A DNA stretch of 64,000 nt from Gemmatales bacterium. Lineage in GTDB: Bacteria; Planctomycetota; Planctomycetia; Gemmatales; HRBIN36. This document shows, one piece after another, positions 9,822-18,770 of this stretch (positions are counted from its first letter, which is position 1; each line of letters starts with the position of its first letter). The stretch is from the NCBI GenBank assembly GCA_025060195.1, contig JANXCQ010000008.1, positions 62,001 to 126,000 on the forward strand, in the 5' to 3' direction. A program made the position numbers and the translations under genes. Below the pieces are notes generated by a model. It searched no databases and was not told the origin of the DNA. It saw only the letters and a list, made by a program, of their open reading frames with translations.

Positions 9822-10925
9822 TTAGCGTTTATGCCACAAGGTCAGCCAAACTTCTTGACCGAGTAGCAGCACCCGGTAACGTCGCCGGCATTGCCAGCCG
9901 CAGCGTTCAGCAGGATGAGCAAAAGCCTCCCAATCGGCCACGAGGATTGCCGCTCGTCCAGGCGACGTCAACACCCGGTGCCATTCGGGTACTAGCTCCC
10001 GATAAAGCAAACCAATGTCTTCGTCGGGACTGATCTGTTTCCCATAAGGAGGATTACAGGCTAAAACAGGCACGCTCTTTGCAGCTAAGGGTAGGCGCCG
10101 CGCATCCCAACGCAATAACGGCCATGAGTATTGATCTTCTTCGGCGGGACGAAAGCGACGGAAATATTCTAAGTTCGCTCGAGCGGCTCGAAGGGCTGAC
10201 CACTCCCGGTCACCGCCGAGAATACGTCCCGCTCGCGCAAAACCCAGACGCTCTGCGAGTATCGTCCCCGCACCGCACATGGGGTCGAGCACTAATTCCG
10301 AAGGGTCAGGTTGAACCAGCCAAATCAGAGCGGCTGCCGCTACCGGTCGCAAGGATGCAGGCAGATGTTCCACCTTATATTCCCGATGGCGCATTGTCGC
10401 GTCGGACAAGCGTAAACCGCAGACCGCTGTTTTGCCGCGGATGGTCAACCAAATTTCCACGGCCGCATCTTCCTCCACTGGCCTCCAAGAGCCAGGAATC
10501 TTACCCCGCAGACCTCTGGCCAAGGCTTCTAATGCATCCACACGACGATAGCCATGCTCACCATACATTTGGCATACCAAATGGTATGTCGGCTTTCCCC
10601 GCGGTCGTGGCCGAATCTGATGATGCCAGTACCAGACTCGTTCCCAGTCCGGCTCACGACTTGTCCAAGTTTCGATGAGGTCTAAGTCCCGCGCTCGATA
10701 GGTGAGTTGATCAGTGCCCCAAAGAAGGAGGAAAACATCCTCGGCTAAACGCAAGCGGAAGATCTCCCGGTTGAGCGAGTGCAGCCGAAATACGACAACA
10801 CCTTTATGCACCCGCTTGATTTCCGCGCCCAGGCGCTGAGCAGCCTCCTCGGCCGCCAACGTTTCCAAACCGGGCAGGGTCATTAAATACAGCGCGGGTG
10901 GCGAGTCCGTCTTCCCGGCATGCAT
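9822..10925 (-). CDS. THUMP-domain class I SAM-dependent RNA methyltransferase
   Basis: The 367-residue protein has a THUMP-like RNA-binding N-terminal half (about 10-165) and a Rossmann methyltransferase domain. The SAM-binding motif is DPMCGAGT (214-221), and the catalytic motif NPPYG (291-295) is the type used for exocyclic amino groups of guanine or adenine in RNA. This matches the TrmN/Trm14 and RlmL families, which make N2-methylguanine in tRNA or 23S rRNA. The length fits the tRNA (TrmN-like) branch better than the much longer RlmL. The precise target cannot be fixed from sequence alone. It converges on the MacB-like permease and diverges from the HD-GYP gene. Confidence 0.88.
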   Translation of the reverse strand: MHAGKTDSPPALYLMTLPGLETLAAEEAAQRLGAEIKRVHKGVVVFRLHSLNREIFRLRLAEDVFLLLWGTDQLTYRARDLDLIETWTSREPDWERVWYWHHQIRPRPRGKPTYHLVCQMYGEHGYRRVDALEALARGLRGKIPGSWRPVEEDAAVEIWLTIRGKTAVCGLRLSDATMRHREYKVEHLPASLRPVAAAALIWLVQPDPSELVLDPMCGAGTILAERLGFARAGRILGGDREWSALRAARANLEYFRRFRPAEEDQYSWPLLRWDARRLPLAAKSVPVLACNPPYGKQISPDEDIGLLYRELVPEWHRVLTSPGRAAILVADWEAFAHPAERCGWQCRRRYRVLLLGQEVWLTLWHKR

Positions 10926-11118
10926 GAAAGTTTATCCCCCAGCCGAATCCGTCATATCGTAAACCAATAAGGTTCGATGGGTGTGGGGCATTTTACTGGA
11001 AATCTTTGTGCTATGTTTGTGAAGGACTAACGCTTGGCCGAGTAACTTATCGCGCAACCTCTGACTCGAGGCTCGGCATTGCTATGGAAGCCTAGCTTTG
11101 CGAGTTGGGAGAGTAATG

Positions 11119-12390
11119 ATGTCATCACCAGATACCACCTCCCCTTCGCTCCAAGTTAAACTCGCCGCAGTGTCGGACTCTGTACATCAGATGGACTTAC
11201 GCCCCTGGGATGCGTTATTAACCTTACATGCGATAATGCAGCGGCTTCGCTTATGTAAGGATCCTTTTGTAAACGTGCAGATGCTCTTAGGGGCTAGTGT
11301 GCATGTGCTCGGGGTAGAGACTCTCGCTTGGTTACCGTCGGAGTCCCCTCTACCCTTTGCCTGTGCTGGCACCGTGGCTTGGAGCGAAGGCGATTGTGCA
11401 AGATTAATCACCCTTGTGTCCCGTGAACACGATTGGCGGAGCCAGCCGATTTATGTTCAGGACCAAAATCAGGAAAGCCTCTGGGCCCGTGAGTTTCCCC
11501 AGGTGCGGCAGATGCTATGCCTGGGCCTCGTCGAGCAAGTCCCTCTGGGTTGGATTTTGGCAATCAATAAGACCTCAGGGGAAAGGTTGCGTCGTAGCGA
11601 TAGTGCTCTTCTCATGCCCTTTTTGGGGCTATTACGGGTGCTGCATTACAGTGTGCTTCGAATTGACGAACTACGGGAATTATTGTTTGGCTTTGCCCGT
11701 TCTCTAACCGCTGCTATTGACGCTAAAGATCCCCGTCGCACGGGCCACAGCGAACGCACAGCGCGGATTGCCGTCGCCATCGCCCGCCGTTTGAGTTTGA
11801 GCGATACCGATCTGGGGGAAGTCTACCTGGCGGGCTTGCTCCATGACATTGGTAAGCTGGGCTTGCCCGATTCTCTCCTCCGTAACTCGGGACGGTGGAC
11901 CCCTGAGGAGCTGCAACGGTTCCGCCAACATGTCAATATTGGCTACACTTTCCTGGCCGACCTGCAGTCGTTACGCAACATTCTGCCTGCCATCTTGCAC
12001 CATCATGAACACTACGATGGCAGCGGCTATCCTGACGGTTTGCGCGGCGAGCAAATACCCTTGATCGCGCGCATCGTAGCTGTGGCTGATGCCTACGACG
12101 CACTCACCACGGGCTATTATGACCAGGCTCCGCTGCCCTTGGCCGAGGTGGAAAAACGATTGCTCCAAGAAGCCGGCACTAAATGGGATCCGTGCGTTGT
12201 GAGTGCCTTATACGCAGCACGCGAGGAATTGCTGGCTATCCGGCCAGGAGAAGTGGGGCAATCATTTTGTTGGCACATGGAACGTGCGTTACGCTTTTGC
12301 GTAACAGACGAGCATGAATCCCTCCGGGCCACGCCAGCCCGGCCCTTTGAGGACTTGATTGAATTTAATTCATCTCCGCCCGGTTCATGA
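11119..12390 (+). CDS. HD-GYP domain protein, likely c-di-GMP phosphodiesterase
   Basis: I choose the second of two adjacent ATGs (11119), 7 bases after GGGAG; the product has 423 residues. Residues about 30-180 resemble a degenerate GAF-type sensor. The C-terminal HD-GYP domain is complete: H210 in TGHSERT, the metal-binding pair H242-D243 in LLHDIGK, the cluster HHHEHYDGSGYPDG (294-307), and VADAYDALT (322-330). HD-GYP enzymes hydrolyse the second messenger c-di-GMP, and all the usual residues are visible, so activity is expected. No receiver domain is present. The next gene, about 130 bases downstream on the same strand, is a hybrid histidine kinase with its own receiver, suggesting a shared signalling role. 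Confidence 0.9.
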   Translation: MSSPDTTSPSLQVKLAAVSDSVHQMDLRPWDALLTLHAIMQRLRLCKDPFVNVQMLLGASVHVLGVETLAWLPSESPLPFACAGTVAWSEGDCARLITLVSREHDWRSQPIYVQDQNQESLWAREFPQVRQMLCLGLVEQVPLGWILAINKTSGERLRRSDSALLMPFLGLLRVLHYSVLRIDELRELLFGFARSLTAAIDAKDPRRTGHSERTARIAVAIARRLSLSDTDLGEVYLAGLLHDIGKLGLPDSLLRNSGRWTPEELQRFRQHVNIGYTFLADLQSLRNILPAILHHHEHYDGSGYPDGLRGEQIPLIARIVAVADAYDALTTGYYDQAPLPLAEVEKRLLQEAGTKWDPCVVSALYAAREELLAIRPGEVGQSFCWHMERALRFCVTDEHESLRATPARPFEDLIEFNSSPPGS

Positions 12391-12520
12391 TGTCTTGCGA
12401 GAACTGGACCCGAGGGTAGAATCGCGCCAACGTCCAGCCACGGGTCTTCCGCGTGCTTAGGCAGAACTCTCACTCCGCTCAGTCGCCTAGCATGGGAATG
12501 AGAATCTAACCCGCTCAACT

Positions 12521-14704
12521 ATGACCACTCAATCTTTGCACTGCTTGGACTACGACACACTGCGGGCTAGCGATTCGACTCACCTTTGGGTTCACTATCT
12601 AGCCGAGGCAGTACGCTTGGGTGTCGCTGCCGACCAGGTAATCATCGGCATTTGTCACAGCAACGGCACCTTGCAAGAATTAGCTTCTGTGCTGGCCCCT
12701 GGAGAAGAGCAATGTTTGCATGCCACGGATCTCTTCGTTCACATAGGCGAGCCGGCCGCAGCTGAATTGCGCCAATCTGACGACTTAGCGCAAACCAAAT
12801 CGGAGGTGCAACAGCAGGTGCTACCATGTCCGATGCTACTGATCCGCGAGGCGTTACCTGGCGGTAGCGAGGTAGTGCTCGTCGCCGCGCGTAAACCAGG
12901 TAGGGATGCCTTCAGTGCGGGACATACTCAGTTGGCTCAAGCTTTAGCGCGGGTGCTTTGCGCACGCCCTACCTTCGACGAGCTCCCGCTGCTGCTGCAT
13001 GTGCGGCTCCTGACCCAAATTGCCCAAGTCGGGGGTAGTAATCCCGACCTCAATTTCACCTTACGATTCGCTTTACGCGAGTTGGCCCGATATTGTCCAG
13101 GTTGCTGGGCTTCGGTCTGGCTCCATGAAAGCCGCGAAGGGCCGTCCCTCCAGCTGACAGCTTATAGCGATCCGCCTTGGAAGACTGGCCGATGCACCGC
13201 GTTACTCCACACGAACAAAGCTTCCTCCTCGTCGGTACAACTGCCCACAACGACTTGTTTACTGGTGCGTGAGACTCCGTTAGTCACCGCGCTGGAGAAG
13301 CGCCAAATCGTTTATTGGGAACGTTTGGCGGAGCAATCGTGGGATGTGCTGCGCCAATGGGCAGCTCTTGGATTTCACGCGGCCGCTGCCATTCCGCTGT
13401 TCGTTGGTCAGGAAAAAGTTGGTGTGCTCTTGCTCCTGTCGAAACGCTCCGTAGGTTTTACCAGAAACGAGTTGCACTTAGCAGCAACCATCGCCGAACT
13501 GTTGGGCCCCATCATTGCATGCCATCGTCTCACGGGTCAGCTGAGTCAGGCTTATGAACAGTTGCAGAGGGCACAACAGCAGTTGGTCAACGCCGAAAAA
13601 ATGCGGGCGCTAGGCGAGTTGGCCAGCGGTATGGCCCATGACTTCAATAATGCACTCTGCGGTACCTTAGGTTTCATCGAGCTGGCACTGCGCGAGCCAC
13701 AGTTGCCGGCCGCCGTCGAAGAGCTACTGCGTATGGCCCGCACCTGTGCGTTAGACGCAGCGGCGACTGTGCGGCGTGTGCAAGATTTTGCCCGCTGGGA
13801 GCGCGGCCTGCAAAACGCAGAGATAGTCCTGGTCAACGATTTGGTACGTCAAGTGGTCGAGCTCACGCGCCCCCGCTGGCATAACGCCGCGCGGGCCGGT
13901 TCTCGCATCATAGACGTGCAGCTCGATTTACAAAGCCAAGCCCACGTTATGGCGAACCCTTCGGAGCTTCGCGAGGTTCTAACCAACATCATCCTGAATG
14001 CCGTGGACGCTATGCCTCAAGGAGGGAAAATTACCATCACGACGCAGGATGAAGAAAACTATGTGGCCGTCCACGTCAGGGACACAGGAATGGGCATGAC
14101 GCCTGAAGTTCAACAAAGGGTCTTTGAGCCGTTTTTCACTACAAAAAAGGAGCGCGGCACGGGCTTGGGGCTCAGTATCTCGTATGCTATAATCAAACGG
14201 CACGGCGGAGATATTAGCGTGGAGTCCGAGCTTGGGCGCGGCTCCACCTTTACAATTCGCCTACCCGTAGTACGCCAGGACCCGACACCCGTTCCCAGTA
14301 ACGGCTCCGCGCTAGCTTGTCCAAAACACCGGGCCAGCTTGCGAATTCTGGTTGTTGATGACGAGCCTCATGTGGTCAGCTTCCTAAGGCAATCGTTGTT
14401 GCATCTGGGGCACCAACCTCAGACCTTTCAGGACCCCGAACAGGCCCTGGACGATTTACGTCGGAACTGTTATGATCTAGTAATTAGCGACTTAAGTATG
14501 CCGAAAGTAGACGGCCTGGAGTTGGCCTCCGCTTGCGCACAAATCGCCCCACAAGTGCCTGTTGTTTTACTTACGGGGTGGGGCGAGCAGTTACGTCAAG
14601 GCGATTCATTGCCTGCTGCAGTGCGCTATGTCCTAAACAAGCCTATTACCATCCAACAGCTGGAACAAGTCCTGCACCACTTTGCATCCGATCATGGCTC
14701 ATAA
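12521..14704 (+). CDS. Hybrid sensor histidine kinase with GAF and C-terminal receiver domain
   Basis: A 727-residue soluble hybrid kinase. The N-terminal 155 residues are of unknown fold. A GAF domain covers about 160-335 and a coiled-coil linker 338-360. The HisKA phosphoacceptor is His373 in GMAHDFNNAL. The ATPase domain has its N-box at N493 (ILNAVDAM), DTGMGM (521-526) and the GTGLGLSI lid (546-553). A receiver domain fills the C-terminus, with acidic residues D613/D614, phosphoacceptor Asp657 in ISDLSMP and the conserved Lys707 in NKP. The HDFNN form of the H-box is typical of NtrB-like kinases. No membrane helix is visible, so it should sense a cytoplasmic signal or partner. No separate output gene follows directly. 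Confidence 0.92.
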   Translation: MTTQSLHCLDYDTLRASDSTHLWVHYLAEAVRLGVAADQVIIGICHSNGTLQELASVLAPGEEQCLHATDLFVHIGEPAAAELRQSDDLAQTKSEVQQQVLPCPMLLIREALPGGSEVVLVAARKPGRDAFSAGHTQLAQALARVLCARPTFDELPLLLHVRLLTQIAQVGGSNPDLNFTLRFALRELARYCPGCWASVWLHESREGPSLQLTAYSDPPWKTGRCTALLHTNKASSSSVQLPTTTCLLVRETPLVTALEKRQIVYWERLAEQSWDVLRQWAALGFHAAAAIPLFVGQEKVGVLLLLSKRSVGFTRNELHLAATIAELLGPIIACHRLTGQLSQAYEQLQRAQQQLVNAEKMRALGELASGMAHDFNNALCGTLGFIELALREPQLPAAVEELLRMARTCALDAAATVRRVQDFARWERGLQNAEIVLVNDLVRQVVELTRPRWHNAARAGSRIIDVQLDLQSQAHVMANPSELREVLTNIILNAVDAMPQGGKITITTQDEENYVAVHVRDTGMGMTPEVQQRVFEPFFTTKKERGTGLGLSISYAIIKRHGGDISVESELGRGSTFTIRLPVVRQDPTPVPSNGSALACPKHRASLRILVVDDEPHVVSFLRQSLLHLGHQPQTFQDPEQALDDLRRNCYDLVISDLSMPKVDGLELASACAQIAPQVPVVLLTGWGEQLRQGDSLPAAVRYVLNKPITIQQLEQVLHHFASDHGS

Positions 14705-15185
14705 AAATTTTTTTACAATCTGTTGCCAAAACGTGGCGCAAAGCGTATATTGATATAGAAGCGGCTTTTCACGAGGCTGCTGCTTACGTGTAAGGCGAAT
14801 CCGACCGATTCAGGGTGGCTCCTGGCGCTTGTCCGCCAGTCATTACTGCTCATCCCTCCTCGATGGCTGGTTGCCGCCATCACGAGCCCACATATGGCCG
14901 TGAGTAGCCAATTACTAATATTCACCCAATTCCTTGCGATCTGATAGTTGGTTCGACAAGCATGGATTTTGCATTTGGTAGGAACAGGTTGCTAAACAAC
15001 CTACTGTATTTCTGTAACTCTGCTACTAGCAACCCGTTCCAAGAAGCCTACCTCATCAGGTCGGCATCGCCGAAGACAACAGAATTAGGAATATGCCGGC
15101 CATCGGCTCATTGCTGTGGCTGAGCCGAGGCAATCACCAGTTCTCTGAGGACCTTTGTCCAACCAACTGTACAGGAGATACGCCC
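14705..15185. promoter_or_regulatory. Leader region of rho
   Basis: About 480 bases separate the kinase stop from the rho ATG. Just after the kinase stop is an A/T-rich run (14703-14720) containing seven T residues, possibly part of a terminator, although I could not draw a strong preceding stem. The rest is likely the long rho leader. In several bacteria Rho controls its own synthesis by terminating in its leader; that is family knowledge, not visible here. The frame is open upstream to 15093 but lacks a good ribosome-binding site there. Confidence 0.35.
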
Positions 15186-16637
15186 ATGAAGCAGTCCATC
15201 CAGAAAGGTCATGCAGTTAGTTCTCAAACCCTAGCAGTGGATTCCGCCAACGCACAGATGTTGGCTACCATCGAGCAGATGCCATCAGGGGACGCACGCA
15301 TTCGTGGCGAGGAGCAACGCCCCGTTCAGGTCTCCGTCAAGCCGCAGTTGGCTCCCGGCGAGATAGCGCCTGGCCGGACGGAAATCAGTGCACTCCAGCG
15401 CCTAACCGTTCCCCAACTCCTGAAACTAGCTCAGGCGGAGGGCGTCGTTCATAGCTCTGGTATGACACGGCAACAACTGGTCGTCGAAATCGTACGGCAA
15501 CGTGCTGCCCGCGGACATATCATTTACGGCATGGGTACCCTGGAAGTATTGCCCGAAAAATTCGGCTTCATTCGCATGGCCGAACGCAACTACCTCAGCT
15601 CGCCGGATGATATTTATGTTTCTCCCGCCCAGATCCGCCACCTAAGTTTAGAAACAGGAATGGTCATTCGCGGTACTGTACGACCGCCCTTGGAAGGACA
15701 GACCAACTTCGCACTGCTCCAAGTCGAATCGGTCAACGGTCTGCCTCCCGAACGTGCCGCCCAACGCACTAAATTTGAAGACCTCTTACCCATCCATCCC
15801 TGTAAGCGGATTATTCTTGAAACCACCCCGGAGGAGATTGATACCCGCGTCGTTGATCTGATTGCACCCATTGGGTGCGGACAGCGCGGTCTGATTGTAT
15901 CGCCTCCTCGCGCAGGGAAGACAATCCTATTACAAAAGATTGCGCGTGCTATTCTCCGCAATCATCCTGAGATCTACGTGATCGTGTTGCTCATCGACGA
16001 GCGCCCCGAGGAAGTTACCGACATGCGTCGTAACATCATCGGTGACAAAGGGGAAGTCATAGCCTCCACCTTCGACGAACCCGCGTATCAACACTTGCAT
16101 GTGGCCGAGATCGTCCTGGAGAAGGCAAAGCGTATCGTCGAATTCGGAGGCGACGTCATCATCTTGCTCGATTCGATTACCCGCTTGGTTCGCGCCTACA
16201 ACACGGAAGCTCCCGCCACGAGCAAGATGCTCCCGGGAGGTCTCGCCGCGACCGCCCTAGAAAAACCGAAGCGCTTTTTCGGCAGTGCCCGACAGATCGA
16301 CAATGGAGGCTCCCTAACCATCTTGGCCACCGCTCTTATTGAGACGGGCAGCCGCATGGACGAAGTCATCTTCGAGGAATTCAAGGGCACGGGCAACATG
16401 GAAGTGCAACTCGACCGTCGCCTGGTGAATAAACGCGTCTGGCCCGCTATCAACATCGCAGCTTCCGGTACACGCCGTGAGGAACTGTTGCTCCACCCCG
16501 ATGAGTTACGCCGCGTTTGGCTCCTGCGGAAAGTGCTCAGCGACATGGACCCGGTCGAAGCTATGGAATTACTAGTGAGCAAACTCCGCAAGACCCGCAG
16601 CAACGCCGAGTTCCTCATGACCATGCAGTTAGCTTAA
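15186..16637 (+). CDS. rho: Transcription termination factor Rho
   Basis: Hexameric RNA-dependent ATPase that terminates untranslated transcripts. The ATG at 15186 is chosen because ACAGGAG lies about 8 bases upstream; an in-frame start at 15093 would add 31 residues without such a signal. The 483-residue product has an extended N-terminus (1-65), the SAP-like Rho_N segment (about 69-105), an RNA-binding cold-shock-like domain with GFGFIR-type residues (about 110-185, 'EKFGFIR'), and the ATPase core. That core has Walker A PPRAGKT (240-246), the catalytic-Glu loop LLIDERPEE (268-276), Walker B VIILLDS (324-330), Q-loop and the R-loop region 'LPGGLAATALEKPKRFF'. It is full length. Single gene by context. 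Confidence 0.96.
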   Translation: MKQSIQKGHAVSSQTLAVDSANAQMLATIEQMPSGDARIRGEEQRPVQVSVKPQLAPGEIAPGRTEISALQRLTVPQLLKLAQAEGVVHSSGMTRQQLVVEIVRQRAARGHIIYGMGTLEVLPEKFGFIRMAERNYLSSPDDIYVSPAQIRHLSLETGMVIRGTVRPPLEGQTNFALLQVESVNGLPPERAAQRTKFEDLLPIHPCKRIILETTPEEIDTRVVDLIAPIGCGQRGLIVSPPRAGKTILLQKIARAILRNHPEIYVIVLLIDERPEEVTDMRRNIIGDKGEVIASTFDEPAYQHLHVAEIVLEKAKRIVEFGGDVIILLDSITRLVRAYNTEAPATSKMLPGGLAATALEKPKRFFGSARQIDNGGSLTILATALIETGSRMDEVIFEEFKGTGNMEVQLDRRLVNKRVWPAINIAASGTRREELLLHPDELRRVWLLRKVLSDMDPVEAMELLVSKLRKTRSNAEFLMTMQLA

Positions 16638-17649
16638 ACTCCGCTTGCCTATGATAATCGGTTAGAACCTTGTTAGCGAGGATGGCTCGGGGCTACCATC
16701 CCAAACAACACTGATGGAAAGGTATTTAGTTAATCCACCAAACGTCTAGTGGCTCGTTACTCTAAACTTGAATGGATTAGTTGCGACTCCAGATGCTCCC
16801 AGGAGGTTAGGATGCAGTGCCATGTAACTATTGTCAGGAGGCAAGTATACTTCCTCTAAACAAAGTAAGATTCGCAGCGCAAGATAAAATTGGTACATAT
16901 ACGTTTTCTTCGCACGGAAGACTGAATGTTGGAGGGACATAACGGTGCTCCCTCATATGAGGCGACCGTTAGCGAACCGTTAGTATGCGTGTCCTACTCA
17001 TAAACATGATAAGTAGGTCTCAATCGCTTGGCTCTTCACTCAGGCGTTGATGGATTTCTGTGCGGTTTCACGATATGTCATAATTTGCATTCATGCTGGT
17101 CACCTTATGATAAACTCTCCATTATAAATACGCCAGCTCACTATTTAGCATTAGGCTGCATTAGTCACCGTAATGTGAGGGTTTTGTCTTACTTAGTGAC
17201 CTCTTTATGCAACGGCGATGGAACTGAAATAGTATTTCCTGGGAATGGATACCATAAGAATTTTAGTGAACAGCCGAATGGCGGCGGACTTTTATCTTGG
17301 ACGTAGCATTTGAAAGAGACAAAGCTCATGATAATTGTTTCACCTTGCTTTTGGTTATCTGATAATCCAAAACGCAAATTACGATTATCAATGCGGAGGG
17401 GACGAAAGCTAAGTCAGTCTTGGTATAGTCGGGCCATTATTTAGCTAACGCTTGAGGCAAGCGAACACGGGATCTAATACGCTAGCTAAGTTCCGATATG
17501 GGTTTCTTACGGTGTTCGTTGGCTAGGCAAAGGACTTCGGAAATCCCTGCATGGCACTAAGTCGGTCCTGCTGTGCCCGCAGAGACGTGTACCAGGATAA
17601 CAGGATATGATTGAGCCCAGCTTATTTGTGAAGCAACATTAGTAAGCGG
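16638..17649. other. 1-kb stretch without a recognisable gene
   Basis: This block between rho and the oxidase cluster is more A/T-rich than its neighbours and contains no ORF with protein-like composition. Two small details: AGGAGG at 16801-16806 precedes an ATG at 16812 that opens only 15 codons, and a perfect 10-base palindrome (AAGTATACTT) sits at 16843-16852 with GAGG and CCTC on its flanks. It could hold remains of lost genes or an unannotated small RNA; I can support neither. Confidence 0.4.
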
Positions 17650-18759
17650 TTACGGAGTCTTAGTCAGGTTCAGTGCGAGCCATCGGTAGGCTTCCTGGCG
17701 GGCTTGCTCGGGAAACTCGTGGCCTGCCTCGGGATAGATTGCCCGCAACTTATCGGCTGCGCCTAAAAGACGATACACTGGTTCGGCCGCACGAATACAC
17801 TCGCGCACACCTTCCACATCAAAATTGTGGTCGTTGGTCGGTGCCACGGTGAGAAACGCCCGCGGTGCCAACGCCCCGATCACTTCCGTGAATTCGAACG
17901 GCATCTTCCTGGGATCGGCGCCGTATTGTTTGAGGATAAGCGGCATATAACCTGCGTGGCTCCAGCCACGCAAATCTCCTTTCATGTACGTGCGAAAGCT
18001 GCAGTAACCACAACTGGAAACAACACACTTGACTCGCTCGTCAAAGACGGCCAGAAAAATGCTGTTATGTCCGCCGAGCGAGTGGCCGATGGCTCCGATG
18101 CGTGCGCCATCCACTTCGGGCAGGCTCTGTAACACGTCCACGGCCCGACGATGGTTGACGATGCCTTTCATGGTGGCACTGACGTATCCCAGCGCGTATG
18201 GGTCGCATTTATATTCGCCCATGTTGACATAGTCGGGGGCGATTGTTGCAAACCCGCGCTCTGCCAATTCCACAGCATAAGCGCGATTGGGAGGCCCACC
18301 TAAACCACAGACTACTCCCTTACCTAGTTCCCGATTCGTCGGATGCAGGCATACCACGCCAGGCACTTTCTGGGTAATCCCCAGCGGCACAAACACATAG
18401 GCTGGCACACGATCTCCCTTTTCGGCCAGGTAAGTAATCTTGCGGCGGACATAACGCTCCGTGCGGATCACCTCCGTAACCTGAGTCTCGAGTGGCAAAC
18501 GGGGATCGTGCTGCGGCAAAGGTCCCATGACCTTTTGCATGTTGGACAGAATATGGGCCCGCCGCGTTTGCCAGTCTTGTGGTGTCTGCACAGGCCGAAG
18601 CCGACCTGTCGCATCGAGATACACTAACAGGTTGTCGCGATCTTCGTAAATCGGCGCTTCTGAAGGCAGTTGGCCCGGAGTAGGGCTTGCGGGCAGTATC
18701 CCACTGACCAGCGAAAATAGAATCAAAGCTACCTGTGTTCTCCTAACCCGCCTTAGCAT
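17650..18759 (-). CDS. Secreted alpha/beta-hydrolase, acetyl-xylan-esterase or dienelactone-hydrolase-like
   Basis: A 369-residue protein with a signal peptide (MLRRVRRTQVALILFSLVSG). The hydrolase core follows: oxyanion region 'VPGVVCLHPTNRELGKG', nucleophile elbow GHSLGG (about 224-229), an acid candidate in 'TNDHNFDVEGV', and the catalytic His in 'PEAGHEFP' near residue 350. AAGGTGA precedes the ATG. The family (abhydrolase_7 / prolyl-oligopeptidase-like esterases) is common in planctomycetes, where members deacetylate polysaccharides or hydrolyse other esters; the substrate is unknown. It is the last gene of the minus-strand oxidase block, 11 bases after the SCO1-DUF420 gene, so it is probably cotranscribed, although it has no clear role in respiration. 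Confidence 0.85.
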   Translation of the reverse strand: MLRRVRRTQVALILFSLVSGILPASPTPGQLPSEAPIYEDRDNLLVYLDATGRLRPVQTPQDWQTRRAHILSNMQKVMGPLPQHDPRLPLETQVTEVIRTERYVRRKITYLAEKGDRVPAYVFVPLGITQKVPGVVCLHPTNRELGKGVVCGLGGPPNRAYAVELAERGFATIAPDYVNMGEYKCDPYALGYVSATMKGIVNHRRAVDVLQSLPEVDGARIGAIGHSLGGHNSIFLAVFDERVKCVVSSCGYCSFRTYMKGDLRGWSHAGYMPLILKQYGADPRKMPFEFTEVIGALAPRAFLTVAPTNDHNFDVEGVRECIRAAEPVYRLLGAADKLRAIYPEAGHEFPEQARQEAYRWLALNLTKTP

Positions 18760-18770
18760 GCATCACCTTT

